64,000 bases of DNA from positions 372,001 to 436,000 of the forward strand of contig JAXMBL010000003.1 of the NCBI GenBank assembly GCA_046349915.1, in the 5' to 3' direction. Position numbers and translations under genes: made by a program. Under the pieces are notes generated by a model. It saw nothing but the letters and a program-made list of their open reading frames with translations, was not told the origin of the DNA and ran no database searches. Positions 51,187 to 60,699 of the stretch are shown piece after piece; position 1 is the first letter of the stretch, and the number at the start of each line of letters is the position of its first letter. This DNA is from CAIXSC01 sp046349915. Lineage in GTDB: Bacteria; Planctomycetota; Planctomycetia; Pirellulales; Pirellulaceae.

Positions 51187-51309
51187 CGGTGAACTCGCGT
51201 GCTGAAAGGAGCTTTCGAGGGAAAAACAACCGGTCGCCAATAAAATGAGCCGCGTAGCCTCCCGTCCCGGCTCGCGGCATCCTGGAAAACGCAAAATTGT
51301 AGAGAGCAA

Positions 51310-51678
51310 GTCAAGGGGCTGTCAACGAGTCCCGCTCTGCCAGCCGCCGGACTTCGTGGCGTCGAGCCTTCTTTGCGGCTGGCGTCGCGACTCCCTTAGG
51401 TGAGGGGGGTGTGGGCCTGTTCGCCAGCCTCCTCCGTTCAGCCGGACAACAGTAACCACCAGCCAACGCCAGTCGCTTGCCACGAACCCAGTTCGCGATC
51501 TATAGGGATTCTCTATGGCCGCTGGCCGATGTATCAATTCGCCGACTGCCGATTCAGCCTCTAGAAACTACTAAACCTCGGCGAGCATCCTGGGCGGAAC
51601 GCTCTGGACCTGTCCCGCCGGGGAGTTCGGCCAACAATGTGTGGGCGCGAGCGGCAACTTTAGTTTTTCGAGGCATCG
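51310..51678. other. Divergent intergenic region between argB and the TerC-like gene
   Basis: 369 bp between the two genes, which are divergent, so both promoters should be here. I see no palindromic family, no gene and no convincing riboswitch. TerC/Alx-type genes elsewhere are often preceded by a manganese-sensing yybP-ykoY riboswitch, and its conserved elements could not be recognised by eye. Confidence 0.5.
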
Positions 51679-52695
51679 ATGATCTGGATTTGGCTGGGTT
51701 TCCTGGCGTTTATCCTCCTGCTGCTGGCGTTGGACCTAGGGGTTTTTCACCGCGAGGCGCATGTGGTCTCGCTGCGAGAATCGATGATCTGGTCCGCAAT
51801 CTGGATCGCACTCGGTCTCAGTTTCACCGGCTTCGTTTATGTCGCCTACGAAAACCACTGGATGGGGCTGGGCACCAAAATCGATGCGACCGATGGTTCG
51901 ATCAACAACGGCGCCGAGGCGGTCCTCAAGTATTTGACAGGCTACATCGTCGAGAAGTCGCTCAGCATCGACAACGTCTTTGTCATCGCCATGGTCTTCG
52001 CCGCCTTCGCGGTCCCCGCGATGTACCAGCATCGAGTGCTTTTCTGGGGAGTGGTAGGCGCCCTGGTGATGCGTGGCGGCATGATCGCCCTGGGGTCCGC
52101 CCTGATCACTCGCTTCCATTGGCTGCTCTACGTTTTCGGCGTCCTGCTGCTATTCACTGGCCTCAAAATGTTGTTCTTCAAATCCGAAAACAACGACCCT
52201 CGCGACAATTTCGTGGTCCGCCTGGTGCGACGGTGGTTTCCTGTCTCCGACCGATTCGATGGTCAGCGTTTCATCACGAAGGCAGAGAATGGCCGCTGGC
52301 TGCTCACCCCACTGGCACTCGCACTGCTGCTTGTCGAAACAACCGACTTGATCTTCGCCGTCGACTCGATCCCGGCCATCTTCGCGATCACCGCCGACCC
52401 TTTTCTTGTCTTCACCAGCAATGTCTTCGCGCTGCTAGGCCTCCGCTCGCTGTACTTCGCCTTGGCTCACCTGCTCGAAAAGTTCTATTACCTCAAAGTC
52501 TCGCTGGCACTCGTGCTGATGGTCGTTGGCGGCAAGATGCTGGCCGTCGAACCCTTGAAGCGTTGGCTGGGCGAACACTTCCACTTCCAACTGCTCGCCG
52601 TCATCCTGGGCATCTTGGTGCTCGGCGTCGTCGCTTCGTGGGTCAGGAACCTGATGACCGCCAACTCGCCGTCAAAATCGGCGACTCAAGAGTAG
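51679..52695 (+). CDS. TerC/Alx-family integral membrane protein
   Basis: 338 aa with about nine membrane segments. The TerC-family acidic motifs within the membrane are present: ALDLGVFHREAH, EKSLSIDNVFVIAMVF and VETTDLIFAVDSIPAIFAITADPFLVFTS. Members include Alx (manganese efflux in E. coli) and TerC (tellurite resistance). The layout with SLSIDN and AVDSIPA is shared by both, so metal-ion export, perhaps manganese or calcium, is the best guess. Single gene, convergent with the J-like gene 28 bp away. Confidence 0.9.
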   Translation: MIWIWLGFLAFILLLLALDLGVFHREAHVVSLRESMIWSAIWIALGLSFTGFVYVAYENHWMGLGTKIDATDGSINNGAEAVLKYLTGYIVEKSLSIDNVFVIAMVFAAFAVPAMYQHRVLFWGVVGALVMRGGMIALGSALITRFHWLLYVFGVLLLFTGLKMLFFKSENNDPRDNFVVRLVRRWFPVSDRFDGQRFITKAENGRWLLTPLALALLLVETTDLIFAVDSIPAIFAITADPFLVFTSNVFALLGLRSLYFALAHLLEKFYYLKVSLALVLMVVGGKMLAVEPLKRWLGEHFHFQLLAVILGILVLGVVASWVRNLMTANSPSKSATQE

Positions 52696-52723
52696 GAACG
52701 TCGGAGGCGCGGGATCTGCATCC

Positions 52724-54742
52724 TCACCGACTTGAAGAGCTTGGTTCGGGCGACGAATTTTGGCGTCGCCTGATACCGGCCGCCGACATTTCTCGTTCAT
52801 CATGCTCTTGCAATCGTTGCCGGCACTCTTCGATGCGAGTGTTCACTTTGGTTTTGACCAACCCTGTCGCCATGCCACTGGCCAGTTGATACCAATAGAC
52901 GGCTCGGTCGGCAAAAGCTGAATCGCTGGGCCCGCGCTGAGACAACTCGTACCACATGTCTCCCACCGCCACTCGCCCTTCCACATCGGTGGGGCGAGTG
53001 AGATCGCGTTGGGCAGCCAAACGCACTTCGACCTCGTCGCACTCGGCCAGCAACGGAATGGCGATTTCCCATTCGCCCATCTGCAACCCGAGGAATCGAC
53101 CGTACACCAAGCGACGTTCGGCGGTCGCCTCTCCCGATTCGATCGCCATTCGCGCGGCTTCGAATTCCAGCCACAGCGCATGGAGTCGCTTGAGCGCGAC
53201 CTGACCATCGAAGACAAATTTGCGGTGGCCCTTGCCTTGCGGCTTCAGACAGGCAGCATAAGTCGCATCGGTCAACCTCATCGCCAAGTCGACTCGATTG
53301 ACGGCGATCAGGTCGATCACCGCCGCCTGGGAAATAGGAATCAACTCGTCCATCCCGACTTCCGTTCGCACATTCTCCGCGGTCCGCACCAACAGCCGCT
53401 CGACCGCGACTCCTACATCAAATTCGAAGTGCGCGGCCATTCTGCGCAACGCTTGCATGACGGACGCGGCATCGCCAATCTCCGAAGCGATCTCCGCCGA
53501 GTGTCTGAGCAAGACAAATCGCTCAACGTCGCTCGCCGTCTCCTCGTCGGCCTGCTTGAGTAGTTGCTCGATCAGTTCGAACTTCTCCCCGCGCGAACGC
53601 ATGGCGTCGAGCTTGTAGAGTTCTTGGAGCAGAGCTTTCGACTTCGCCTGCTCCTCGGCCGACGGCACGGCCACTCGCGGGCGAACGGGCGCCGCGGGGG
53701 TGGATTGAGATGCTCCCTTATCGACCGAGTCGCTCTTGGTTTTGGCGTTGGCTGCCTGCGCCGCGGCCGAGGGCGACGTCGAGCCTGGACCTTGTGGACT
53801 GGCGGCGAGCGGCGCCGCGGACGAATCGCCTGCCGACTGCGAATCGGCCTCCGAGCCCGCGGTCTGCGAGTCGCCCGCTGTCCCCGCTGCACCGACTGTC
53901 GGCGAGGCCGTCGTGTTCGCGGCCGTTTGTTGAGCTGCTTCGGGGGAGGGAACGCCGAACTTGCCGCTTAGGTCGAGCGGGTCCAGATGGAATCCAAAGT
54001 AGAGCACGGCTAACGCGATGACCCCGCCCACGATCCCGCCCGCGATCACCTTCAGCAACTCTCCGCCCGCGCTGCGTTTGCGTTTCTTGCGAGTCGATGA
54101 CGTGGTGACCAGTGGCTTGGTTGACGAGACGGCTGGCGCCGCCGTCGTCGAACTATTCACGCTCCCGGCCGTTTCCGCGCTGGCTGGCGCCACGCCGGGC
54201 TGGGCGACCAATCGAGGTCGATTCGCGATCGTCGGCGCCGCCCCCGCCGGATTCATGACAGGGGGACCCATGCTGGTTGGCATGGCGACTGGCGGCAACA
54301 TTGACGTCGGTAATGTTGACGGGGGCAATGTTGACGGGGGCAATGTTGAAGGCGGCAAATAAGACGCTTCGCCGGCCGGCGCTGGCGTGAAGGCAGGCGA
54401 GAAGTCAGGCGTCGGCGCCGCGGACGGAGTGGGAGTGGGGGCGAACCCGGCGGTTGGCAAGCCACCCCCCAGCCGCACTCGCAATTCCGCGTCGTACGCC
54501 AGACGCCGATTGGGATCGAGCAAGCAGACGCGAGCGGCCGCGACTTCGTTCAATAACCGCTGCGACTCGGCCACATACCGCGACGACTGAAATTTCCGCA
54601 GGTGAGTCATCTGCCGGTCGGCGGCATAAGCAATCACATCCCCATTCGACTCAAATAAATCAATGCCCAGCAGCCGGTAGTGATTCGGCGGCTGTTCGCG
54701 AGGGGGAATGCCCAGCCACTGATGATAGGGGTCGAACGTCAT
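52724..54742 (-). CDS. Planctomycete J-like domain protein with one membrane segment
   Basis: 672 aa. The N-terminus (FDPYHQWLGIPPREQPPNHYRLLGIDLFES, to about residue 90) resembles a DnaJ-like helical module, without a recognisable HPD motif. A Pro/Thr-rich linker follows, with three tandem LPPST pentads from a 15-bp DNA repeat. Next come a basic stretch (RKKRKRS), one membrane segment (LLKVIAGGIVGGVIALAVLYFGF, about 235-257), a low-complexity Ser/Ala linker and a helical C-terminal domain of about 300 residues. The topology suggests a cytoplasmic N-terminal domain and a periplasmic C-terminal domain. Planctomycetes carry many such proteins; function unknown. Confidence 0.75.
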   Translation of the reverse strand: MTFDPYHQWLGIPPREQPPNHYRLLGIDLFESNGDVIAYAADRQMTHLRKFQSSRYVAESQRLLNEVAAARVCLLDPNRRLAYDAELRVRLGGGLPTAGFAPTPTPSAAPTPDFSPAFTPAPAGEASYLPPSTLPPSTLPPSTLPTSMLPPVAMPTSMGPPVMNPAGAAPTIANRPRLVAQPGVAPASAETAGSVNSSTTAAPAVSSTKPLVTTSSTRKKRKRSAGGELLKVIAGGIVGGVIALAVLYFGFHLDPLDLSGKFGVPSPEAAQQTAANTTASPTVGAAGTAGDSQTAGSEADSQSAGDSSAAPLAASPQGPGSTSPSAAAQAANAKTKSDSVDKGASQSTPAAPVRPRVAVPSAEEQAKSKALLQELYKLDAMRSRGEKFELIEQLLKQADEETASDVERFVLLRHSAEIASEIGDAASVMQALRRMAAHFEFDVGVAVERLLVRTAENVRTEVGMDELIPISQAAVIDLIAVNRVDLAMRLTDATYAACLKPQGKGHRKFVFDGQVALKRLHALWLEFEAARMAIESGEATAERRLVYGRFLGLQMGEWEIAIPLLAECDEVEVRLAAQRDLTRPTDVEGRVAVGDMWYELSQRGPSDSAFADRAVYWYQLASGMATGLVKTKVNTRIEECRQRLQEHDEREMSAAGIRRRQNSSPEPSSSSR

Positions 54743-55227
54743 GCCCCGATTCTAGCATACGCGCACAAAATTCCACGGGCAGATGTCGCGGCTTTGGCTT
54801 TGTTCGAAAAGGTGGGTCTGCTGGTAGTTTCTTTGGTCCGTGCGGGTTTGTTGTGGGTAGCTGCCGAGGAGGTGCTCGGTGCGGCTGGCGCCGCAGGATT
54901 TTCGGAGGCATAACTCCGGTGTCCAAAAGGTGCGGAAAGAAGAAGGGCCTCTGGCAACGTTGAACCACCAGAGGCTGGATACACCATTTGGCGTGCACCA
55001 TTTGGCGCACCGTCGACCGGGATGTCCCTTGTCAGGTTGCGTCCCCGCAGAGCCTGACTCCGTTTCTCCCGGCGCCACTAAGGCGCCCACCGGCCGCGAC
55101 GCGGTCAGTGAATATTTGGACACCTGAGTGATGCCTAGGAAAATCCCGCGGCGACAGCCGCGCCGACCAACATCCGGGCAACAAACCACGCAAAACCCGG
55201 AAGAACCAGTTTCTTCGTTTGGCTGCC
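54743..55227. repeat. Intergenic region with a diverged inverted repeat of about 80-100 bp
   Basis: Bases at about 54825-54925 match the reverse complement of about 55115-55215. Shared blocks include GGTTTGTTG, GGCGCGGCTG/GTGCGGCTGG, GCCGC[AG]GGATTTTC and AGGTGTCCAAA-type sequence. The arms are imperfect and enclose about 190 bp. Frames crossing the region show no family similarity. Confidence 0.75.
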
Positions 55228-55764
55228 CTATCGTCCCTCCCGCGAACGCAACTGTTCCCGATAAAGTCGACGGATCTCGGACAAATCGCCATCGTAGCGC
55301 CCATCCCGGAAGTCGGGAAAAGTCCACTCGAACGGTCGGTACTTCCCCTGTCCATAACGACCAATCAGGTCGGCATAAACGCCTTGGCCAATCGCGATCT
55401 TCTGACCGGCGAACTTGAGGCTCGCCAGCACGACTTTCCCGAGGTCCAAGTAGCCAATGTCCAAGTTCACTCGCCGTCCCCCCGGCGTCGCCCAGCGATC
55501 CTCGATGTCGTTGCAGACCAGCTTCGCTTCCGCCAGCGTCTCGGGGCTGGCTAGTTGGCGAAACGAAACCAGCCGACGTTGAGCTCCAACGCCCATTTCC
55601 GACACGTAATAGTCGGTGGCATCGAAGGGATGATCCGGCCCCGCAAAATCGAATTCGCCCCACCGCTCCCGCAATGATTGCGTCGCGTCCGCGAGTCGCT
55701 CGCTGTCCGACCACAAAATGGCCACCAAAAACTTGACGGGAACAACAGGTTGAGGTGGGGCCAT
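55228..55764 (-). CDS. DUF4416 family protein
   Basis: 178 aa, cytoplasmic, function unknown. The family pattern is clear: VPVKFLVAILWSDSE at the start, DYYVSEMGVGAQRRLVSFRQLASPETL, CNDIEDRW, RRVNLDIGYLDLGKVVLASLKFAGQKIAIGQGVYADL and a C-terminal FEWTFPDFRDGRY. The start ATG is at 55764. It is close to full family length. It is a single gene with no informative partner. The next gene upstream on the same strand (N-acetyltransferase) is 150 bp away, across two palindromes. Confidence 0.85.
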   Translation of the reverse strand: MAPPQPVVPVKFLVAILWSDSERLADATQSLRERWGEFDFAGPDHPFDATDYYVSEMGVGAQRRLVSFRQLASPETLAEAKLVCNDIEDRWATPGGRRVNLDIGYLDLGKVVLASLKFAGQKIAIGQGVYADLIGRYGQGKYRPFEWTFPDFRDGRYDGDLSEIRRLYREQLRSREGR

Positions 55765-55865
55765 GGCGATGTCCGTGTCATCGGTGTTATCCGTGGTCGA
55801 CCGACTACTGTGTCTGACGCTTGGGAGTTCGGTGAAACTGGCGGGGGGTGATTAGAGAGGAGTGA

Positions 55866-55927
55866 GCGACGGACTGGAAGTCCGTCGTACGGAGAAGGCC
55901 CCCGTACGACGGACTTCTAGTCCGTCG
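55866..55927. repeat. Two family A palindromes at the end of the N-acetyltransferase gene
   Basis: Copies lie at 55866-55891 (stem GACGGACT-gga-AGTCCGTC) and 55901-55927. The second contains the TAG stop codon (55917-55919, read leftward) and the last codons of the acetyltransferase. Confidence 0.92.
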
Positions 55928-56738
55928 AACGCCGCCAGCGTTGTAACGCGGAACGAACCAACTCGTGGGATATACCAAACTCTTCCACCATTCGTTGTCC
56001 AAGTTGCTCCCATGGCAACTCGACATGTTCGACGGCGTCGCGCCCTCGTCGTTGGTAACGACGACCTTGGATGTAGAGCTGTTGAGCGCCCGCGACTCGC
56101 GTCAGCACCGGATACTGCATCATGTCCCATGCGAACGAGGCATCCCAGGCCTTCAGAAACTCACCCGTGTCGGCTGGTTCGTTCTTGAAGGTCAAGCGAT
56201 ACGTCGAACGCCCTTGCTGACTGGTGGCAAGTTCCCAGCGACGCCCACCCTCCAGCGGCTTCAGGAGGACTTCATTGAACGAAGTTTCCACTCGCAGGTC
56301 GCGCGGCGAGTGCAGGGGAATGGGGTCGATGATCAGATACCCCGGATCGACCAAGTGTGGCACGTCGTCGATCCAGACCAGCAACGCACAGTGCGTGTTC
56401 GCTCCATAGCGTCGATCGGCCAGAATCGGTTCGGCTCGAAACCCCAGCGAGCGGACCAGATGCAACAGGGTGGCTGTGAGGGAAAAGCACGTGCCGCCGC
56501 CCCCAAGAGCAATATGGTCCGCGACCACCTGCAGTGGATCGCGTTTCTCCGCCATCCCACCCCGCTCATCCGATTCACGTACGATCTTGGTCAGATTCTC
56601 GTACGGCAACCGAGCGAACGCCGCGATGACTTCCCGCAACGCGGCCACGTCGGAACGACTGGTCTGGATGCCGAAGTGCCGCTGAAACAAGTGCAGCGTC
56701 TGGCCATCCTGAGGTGGTTCGAGTGGGTTGCGCGACAT
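55917..56738 (-). CDS. Arylamine N-acetyltransferase
   Basis: 273 aa; transfers acetyl groups from acetyl-CoA to arylamines or hydrazines. The Cys-His-Asp triad is visible: GGGGTCFSLTATLLHLV (Cys about 85), ANTHCALLVWID (His about 116) and HLVDPGYLI (Asp about 131). The N-terminal region LPYENLTKIVR fits the family. It lies 5 bp after the giant CxxCH gene, so both are probably one transcript. The last codons (RSTD, stop) fall inside a family A palindrome, meaning the tail was re-specified by the repeat. Confidence 0.9.
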   Translation of the reverse strand: MSRNPLEPPQDGQTLHLFQRHFGIQTSRSDVAALREVIAAFARLPYENLTKIVRESDERGGMAEKRDPLQVVADHIALGGGGTCFSLTATLLHLVRSLGFRAEPILADRRYGANTHCALLVWIDDVPHLVDPGYLIIDPIPLHSPRDLRVETSFNEVLLKPLEGGRRWELATSQQGRSTYRLTFKNEPADTGEFLKAWDASFAWDMMQYPVLTRVAGAQQLYIQGRRYQRRGRDAVEHVELPWEQLGQRMVEEFGISHELVRSALQRWRRSTD

Positions 56739-56743
56739 GCTCG

Positions 56744-59700
56744 CTAGCGAGTCTTGATTTCACTCGGACGCTTGGCCAACGAGTCTTGCGGGGAACTGAG
56801 CAGGTAGGCGAACAAGTCCGCGATGTCTTGCTGCGAGAACTCGTTCAGCAGGCCCGCGGGCATCGCCGACTGCTTGCTCGGAACCAACTCGTCGATGTCC
56901 GCTTCCTTCAGCGTGACCTTCTGGCCGTTGGCCTGCAGCACGATCTTCTCCCCCTCGGCGCCCGGTGCAATGATCCCCGTATACTTTCGTCCCTCGGAGG
57001 TGATCACCGTCTTCGCCGCGTATTGGTCGGAGATGACATGCGAGGGGAACAAAATCGACTCGAGAATCTCCTTCTTGACGAAGCGCTTGCTGACCGTGGT
57101 CAAATCCGGCCCAATTCGCTCGCCCTTGCCGCCAAAACTGTGGCATTTCGAACACTGAGCCTTCGTGAAGACCGTCGCGCCTCGCGCAGCCGATCCCTTG
57201 CGAGCGCCATCGCCCACTGAGAGGTACTCGAGCAATTCGTCCAATTGCCACTTGCTCTCGCCGTCCGCTTGCGGCAACACGGCTTCCGGTCGGTCGGGAT
57301 ATTGAGTCTTGTACCATTCCTGCCAGGCCGCGATTCCCTTGTCCCAGGGGTCGCCCGACGATGACACCGATTCTTGGACCCAATGTTGGAGCAGCGCGAT
57401 CGCTCGATCCGCGCCTTGGTCTTTCAGCAGCAATCCGCGCAAAATCACATGTCGATAGTATTCAGGATCCTCGGGCGCCTGGTCGACCAACCGCAGCTTC
57501 TCCAAAACCTCGATCGCCGCATTTCCCTCCAGGAAGGGCAAGCTGCGCACCAGATAACTCCAGTTTTCGCCGTCGGGTTGCTGGGCCAGTCCCATGGCGA
57601 CCGATTGCCTGCGATCGGGATCGCGTCGCCAGATCTCGCGTAAGTATTCGAATGATTCGGCGTCGCCGCTACGAGCCAAAAGGGCAATGATTGCGACCTG
57701 GAGCGGCTTGCCCGACTCTTCCCCCTTCTCACTCAATTTGCGATCAATCGTACGCAGCGTCGTCAATTGCTCTTCACTCAATTGCGCGGGCAGTTTGAAG
57801 ACCGCTCCCACGGCGGCGTTCGGCCACTTCACCGCTCGTTCCATGACATACGAACTCTCGTCGTCCGACAGCCCGCGAGCGAAATCGCGCACGGCGTTCC
57901 GCGCGTAGACCGGCATGTTGCCGCTCGATTCGGCGCGAGCCACTTTTTCCAGGGCGTCAATCAAGTCCCATTTCTGCTCTTCCTTCCAACCCGATTCCAG
58001 GAATCGCAACTGCATGGCTGCTTGGAAGCGCACCGGCGCCGGCGCTTTGGACTTCAAGAACTCGACATAGCGGTCCGTGATCTTGTCGGCTTGCAAGTAA
58101 ACCAGGATGGGCAACAGTTCCTGGTTCATGTTGTTGTCTCCCGAGGGAAACTCGTTGGTCAACCATTCCTTCGCGTCGTCCAAATCGGTCGGCGCTAACT
58201 TGCCGCGATGGATCGCCACTCGAATCGCTCGCAGCATATCGGTGAAGTCGCGGTCATTGACAAACTTCGAACAAGCCTTGCCAATCCGCTCGACCACATC
58301 CAGGCCGTTTCTGGCCTCGGGTTCGGCGATCATCAGCGCCAACGAGCCTTGGATCAGCACGCGCGGATTGGGACTCGCCAACACACTGTCTCGCCACTGC
58401 TCGGTCGGTTGCAGTTCGAGCAAGCGCCGAGCGCTCCAGGCTTCGAACCGATCCTCCGACGCCAACACTGGCCGAATCTGCTCCAGGCCCACGCGAGTCT
58501 CGCCGCGAGCCAACGATTCAGCGGCCTTGCGCCTGACCGTCGCATCCGAATCTCGCAACAACGATACCAACAGATCGCGAGTTTCCGCGCCTGTTTGCAA
58601 TCCCAACAACTCGGCGACCTTTGTCCGCACCTGGTCGTTCTTGTCCGCCGACAAGCTCTCCAGCAACGCCGTTTCCGGCGGGGTGCCGAACAGTTGCAGC
58701 AAGTCGAGTGCTCGCGTGCGATACTCGGGGGGATTCGCGGCGCTGCCGGCGACGCCATACAACTGACGTTCCCACGTTTCGCCCATTTCCGCTTTCAACT
58801 TGGCCAACCGCTGACGAGCCCAAGCCGACTGGGTCTGCGGATGTCGGACGGCAATGGACACTCCTTCGCCCAGATTCGACAATTCGGCGGGAATTCGTCC
58901 CTTCCAAGTCACTCGATACAAGCCGCCGTTCGTCCCTCGACCGCCCGTCACGAAGTAGAGCGCTCCGTCGGGTCCCACTTCCAGATCGGTGACGTTGAGC
59001 GGGCTTCCTTCAAGGAATACCTCGCTGGTCGCCGAGTAGCTGCCGCCCGTTTTCTTCAAACGGACGTTTAGCACTCGTCCACGAGTCCAGTCGGCCAGGA
59101 AGAGCGAGTTGTGATAGCGTTGCGGGAACGCGAAATGGTTGTAGACCGTGCAGCCTGTGGGCGAGCCACGTCCGGTATCGAGCAGCGAGGGGAGGGAGTC
59201 GACGGCGTGCTCGGGCCAACGCGACCAGCCGCTGCGCCAGCCATAGTCGCCGCCCGCGACAATGTGAAACAGTTGAGTGCTGCGATACCACGGAGTTCCC
59301 TCGTCGGTCTCCATGTCGCTGTCGTGAAGAAACAACTCGCCTTCGCGGTTGAATACCATATCGTAGGCGTTTCGCAGTCCGCCCGCGAACACCTGCACGA
59401 CCGACCCTTCGACATCGGTGCGAATCACGGTGCCGCCTGGCGCTTTCACCCCCACGGCATGTCCACCTGGATCTTCGTACCGCGGCAGCAAGTCGCCTTC
59501 ATAGCCGTTGCGATACGGACTGTGAACATCGTAGTCGCCGTCGTACGAACAGAGATTGCCGAGAAGAACGTAGAGCAACCCGTCGGGTCCGAGCGTCACC
59601 GCGTGCGGTCCATGCTCTCCCATATCCCCGCGGAATTTGATCACCAGCTTGCAGTCTTCCAGCTTGCCGTCGCGATTCTTGTCGGCCAACCGATAGAGCC

Positions 59701-60553
59701 CCACGCCCTCGGGCCCCTCGGCGGTCACGAAAACTTCGCCGTTGAGCGGCAAAATTCCCTGGCAACTCTTCACCAAATCGCAATACACGCGCGATTTGTC
59801 CACCACCTGATCGCGGTTGGTGTCCGTGAACAACAGCAGCGGGCCGCCTTCCTTCGAGGCGATGACATGGCCGAATTCGTTGAACGCCATCGCGATCAAC
59901 GAACCGGTCTGATCGTCGTCCAACAATCGCTGCACCGCAAACTCGTCGCCGATCCGGAAACGTTCGTTGCGGTGAGTTTCCGTGGGGGCGACATCTTGCT
60001 TGCGGTCCCAAGGAACCGTTTCCCCGAACCGCCCCAACACTCGAGCGGCTGGCCAGCGAGTGTCGTTGTAGAGCGAGGTATCCCACAGCGGCAACGGACT
60101 TAGACTCGTCTTCCAGGAGCTGTCGGTCGAATGAGACTGCCAATTCGCGCCTTGCTCTTTTACTTGCAGACGAGCGACCATGCCCGCCGTCGGTCCGCTG
60201 GTGTTCATCACTCGCACGGCAATCACGTTCCGGCCGCGCGATAAGTATTTCGCGATGTCGAACTCCGTCAACCGCCGATAGCCGGTCCCCGAACCAATGC
60301 TGCGGCCATTGATGCGGACCTCAAACGAATCGTCGGCGGCGATCGCCAATGTGGCTGCTTCCACCGCTCGCACCGTCACCGCCTTGCGGAAATGACAGGC
60401 ACTGGTCGGAACCCGCCCCGGTTCGTGATCCGCGCACCAGATCCAGTGCGCTTCCTGCGCGTTGAGGAACGAGGGGCCGGCGAGGCTGCTGAGGAAAGCG
60501 GCCAGCGCGAGTGCCCATCGAGTCCCACTTCCCTGCGGGATTTTGCTCGTCAT
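56744..60553 (-). CDS. Giant PVC-type haem-binding CxxCH protein with HEAT-like repeats
   Basis: 1,269 aa, exported. A signal peptide (ALALAAFLSSLAGPSFLNA) precedes a beta-sandwich domain (about 35-170), then a PVC-type membrane-bound dehydrogenase-like six-bladed propeller (about 200-560: GPHAVTLGPDGLLYVLLGN, AGGLRNAYDMVFN, YGWRSGWSRWPEHAVDSLP). The middle has HEAT-like helical repeats. The C-terminal cytochrome-like domain carries CSKCHSFGGKGERIGPDLTTV and a DxxVPSKQSAMPAGLLNEFS tail, the PVC haem-binding pattern. Typical of planctomycetes and verrucomicrobia; probably oxidises sugars or related substrates in the periplasm, but this is inferred. Confidence 0.9.
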   Translation of the reverse strand: MTSKIPQGSGTRWALALAAFLSSLAGPSFLNAQEAHWIWCADHEPGRVPTSACHFRKAVTVRAVEAATLAIAADDSFEVRINGRSIGSGTGYRRLTEFDIAKYLSRGRNVIAVRVMNTSGPTAGMVARLQVKEQGANWQSHSTDSSWKTSLSPLPLWDTSLYNDTRWPAARVLGRFGETVPWDRKQDVAPTETHRNERFRIGDEFAVQRLLDDDQTGSLIAMAFNEFGHVIASKEGGPLLLFTDTNRDQVVDKSRVYCDLVKSCQGILPLNGEVFVTAEGPEGVGLYRLADKNRDGKLEDCKLVIKFRGDMGEHGPHAVTLGPDGLLYVLLGNLCSYDGDYDVHSPYRNGYEGDLLPRYEDPGGHAVGVKAPGGTVIRTDVEGSVVQVFAGGLRNAYDMVFNREGELFLHDSDMETDEGTPWYRSTQLFHIVAGGDYGWRSGWSRWPEHAVDSLPSLLDTGRGSPTGCTVYNHFAFPQRYHNSLFLADWTRGRVLNVRLKKTGGSYSATSEVFLEGSPLNVTDLEVGPDGALYFVTGGRGTNGGLYRVTWKGRIPAELSNLGEGVSIAVRHPQTQSAWARQRLAKLKAEMGETWERQLYGVAGSAANPPEYRTRALDLLQLFGTPPETALLESLSADKNDQVRTKVAELLGLQTGAETRDLLVSLLRDSDATVRRKAAESLARGETRVGLEQIRPVLASEDRFEAWSARRLLELQPTEQWRDSVLASPNPRVLIQGSLALMIAEPEARNGLDVVERIGKACSKFVNDRDFTDMLRAIRVAIHRGKLAPTDLDDAKEWLTNEFPSGDNNMNQELLPILVYLQADKITDRYVEFLKSKAPAPVRFQAAMQLRFLESGWKEEQKWDLIDALEKVARAESSGNMPVYARNAVRDFARGLSDDESSYVMERAVKWPNAAVGAVFKLPAQLSEEQLTTLRTIDRKLSEKGEESGKPLQVAIIALLARSGDAESFEYLREIWRRDPDRRQSVAMGLAQQPDGENWSYLVRSLPFLEGNAAIEVLEKLRLVDQAPEDPEYYRHVILRGLLLKDQGADRAIALLQHWVQESVSSSGDPWDKGIAAWQEWYKTQYPDRPEAVLPQADGESKWQLDELLEYLSVGDGARKGSAARGATVFTKAQCSKCHSFGGKGERIGPDLTTVSKRFVKKEILESILFPSHVISDQYAAKTVITSEGRKYTGIIAPGAEGEKIVLQANGQKVTLKEADIDELVPSKQSAMPAGLLNEFSQQDIADLFAYLLSSPQDSLAKRPSEIKTR

Positions 60554-60699
60554 CTTGGCATCCTTGCACGATCTTTACGGACGGAGCGGGGACCATAGCA
60601 CAGTTCGACAAGCTAGTGCAACGGGAAAAATTTGGCCACTAATGACTAGTGTGCCCAAACTGCCGAGTTGGTGTGAGAAAGGCGACTGACCACGGATCG

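Noticed and set aside
51310..51678. Manganese riboswitch (yybP-ykoY) upstream of the TerC-like gene
   Set aside because: Family context makes it plausible but I could not identify the conserved loop sequences or helices by eye. A covariance-model search would decide.
54752..55714. Minus-strand 320-codon open frame
   Set aside because: It overlaps the DUF4416 gene in another frame and runs through the inverted repeat, and no domain is recognisable.
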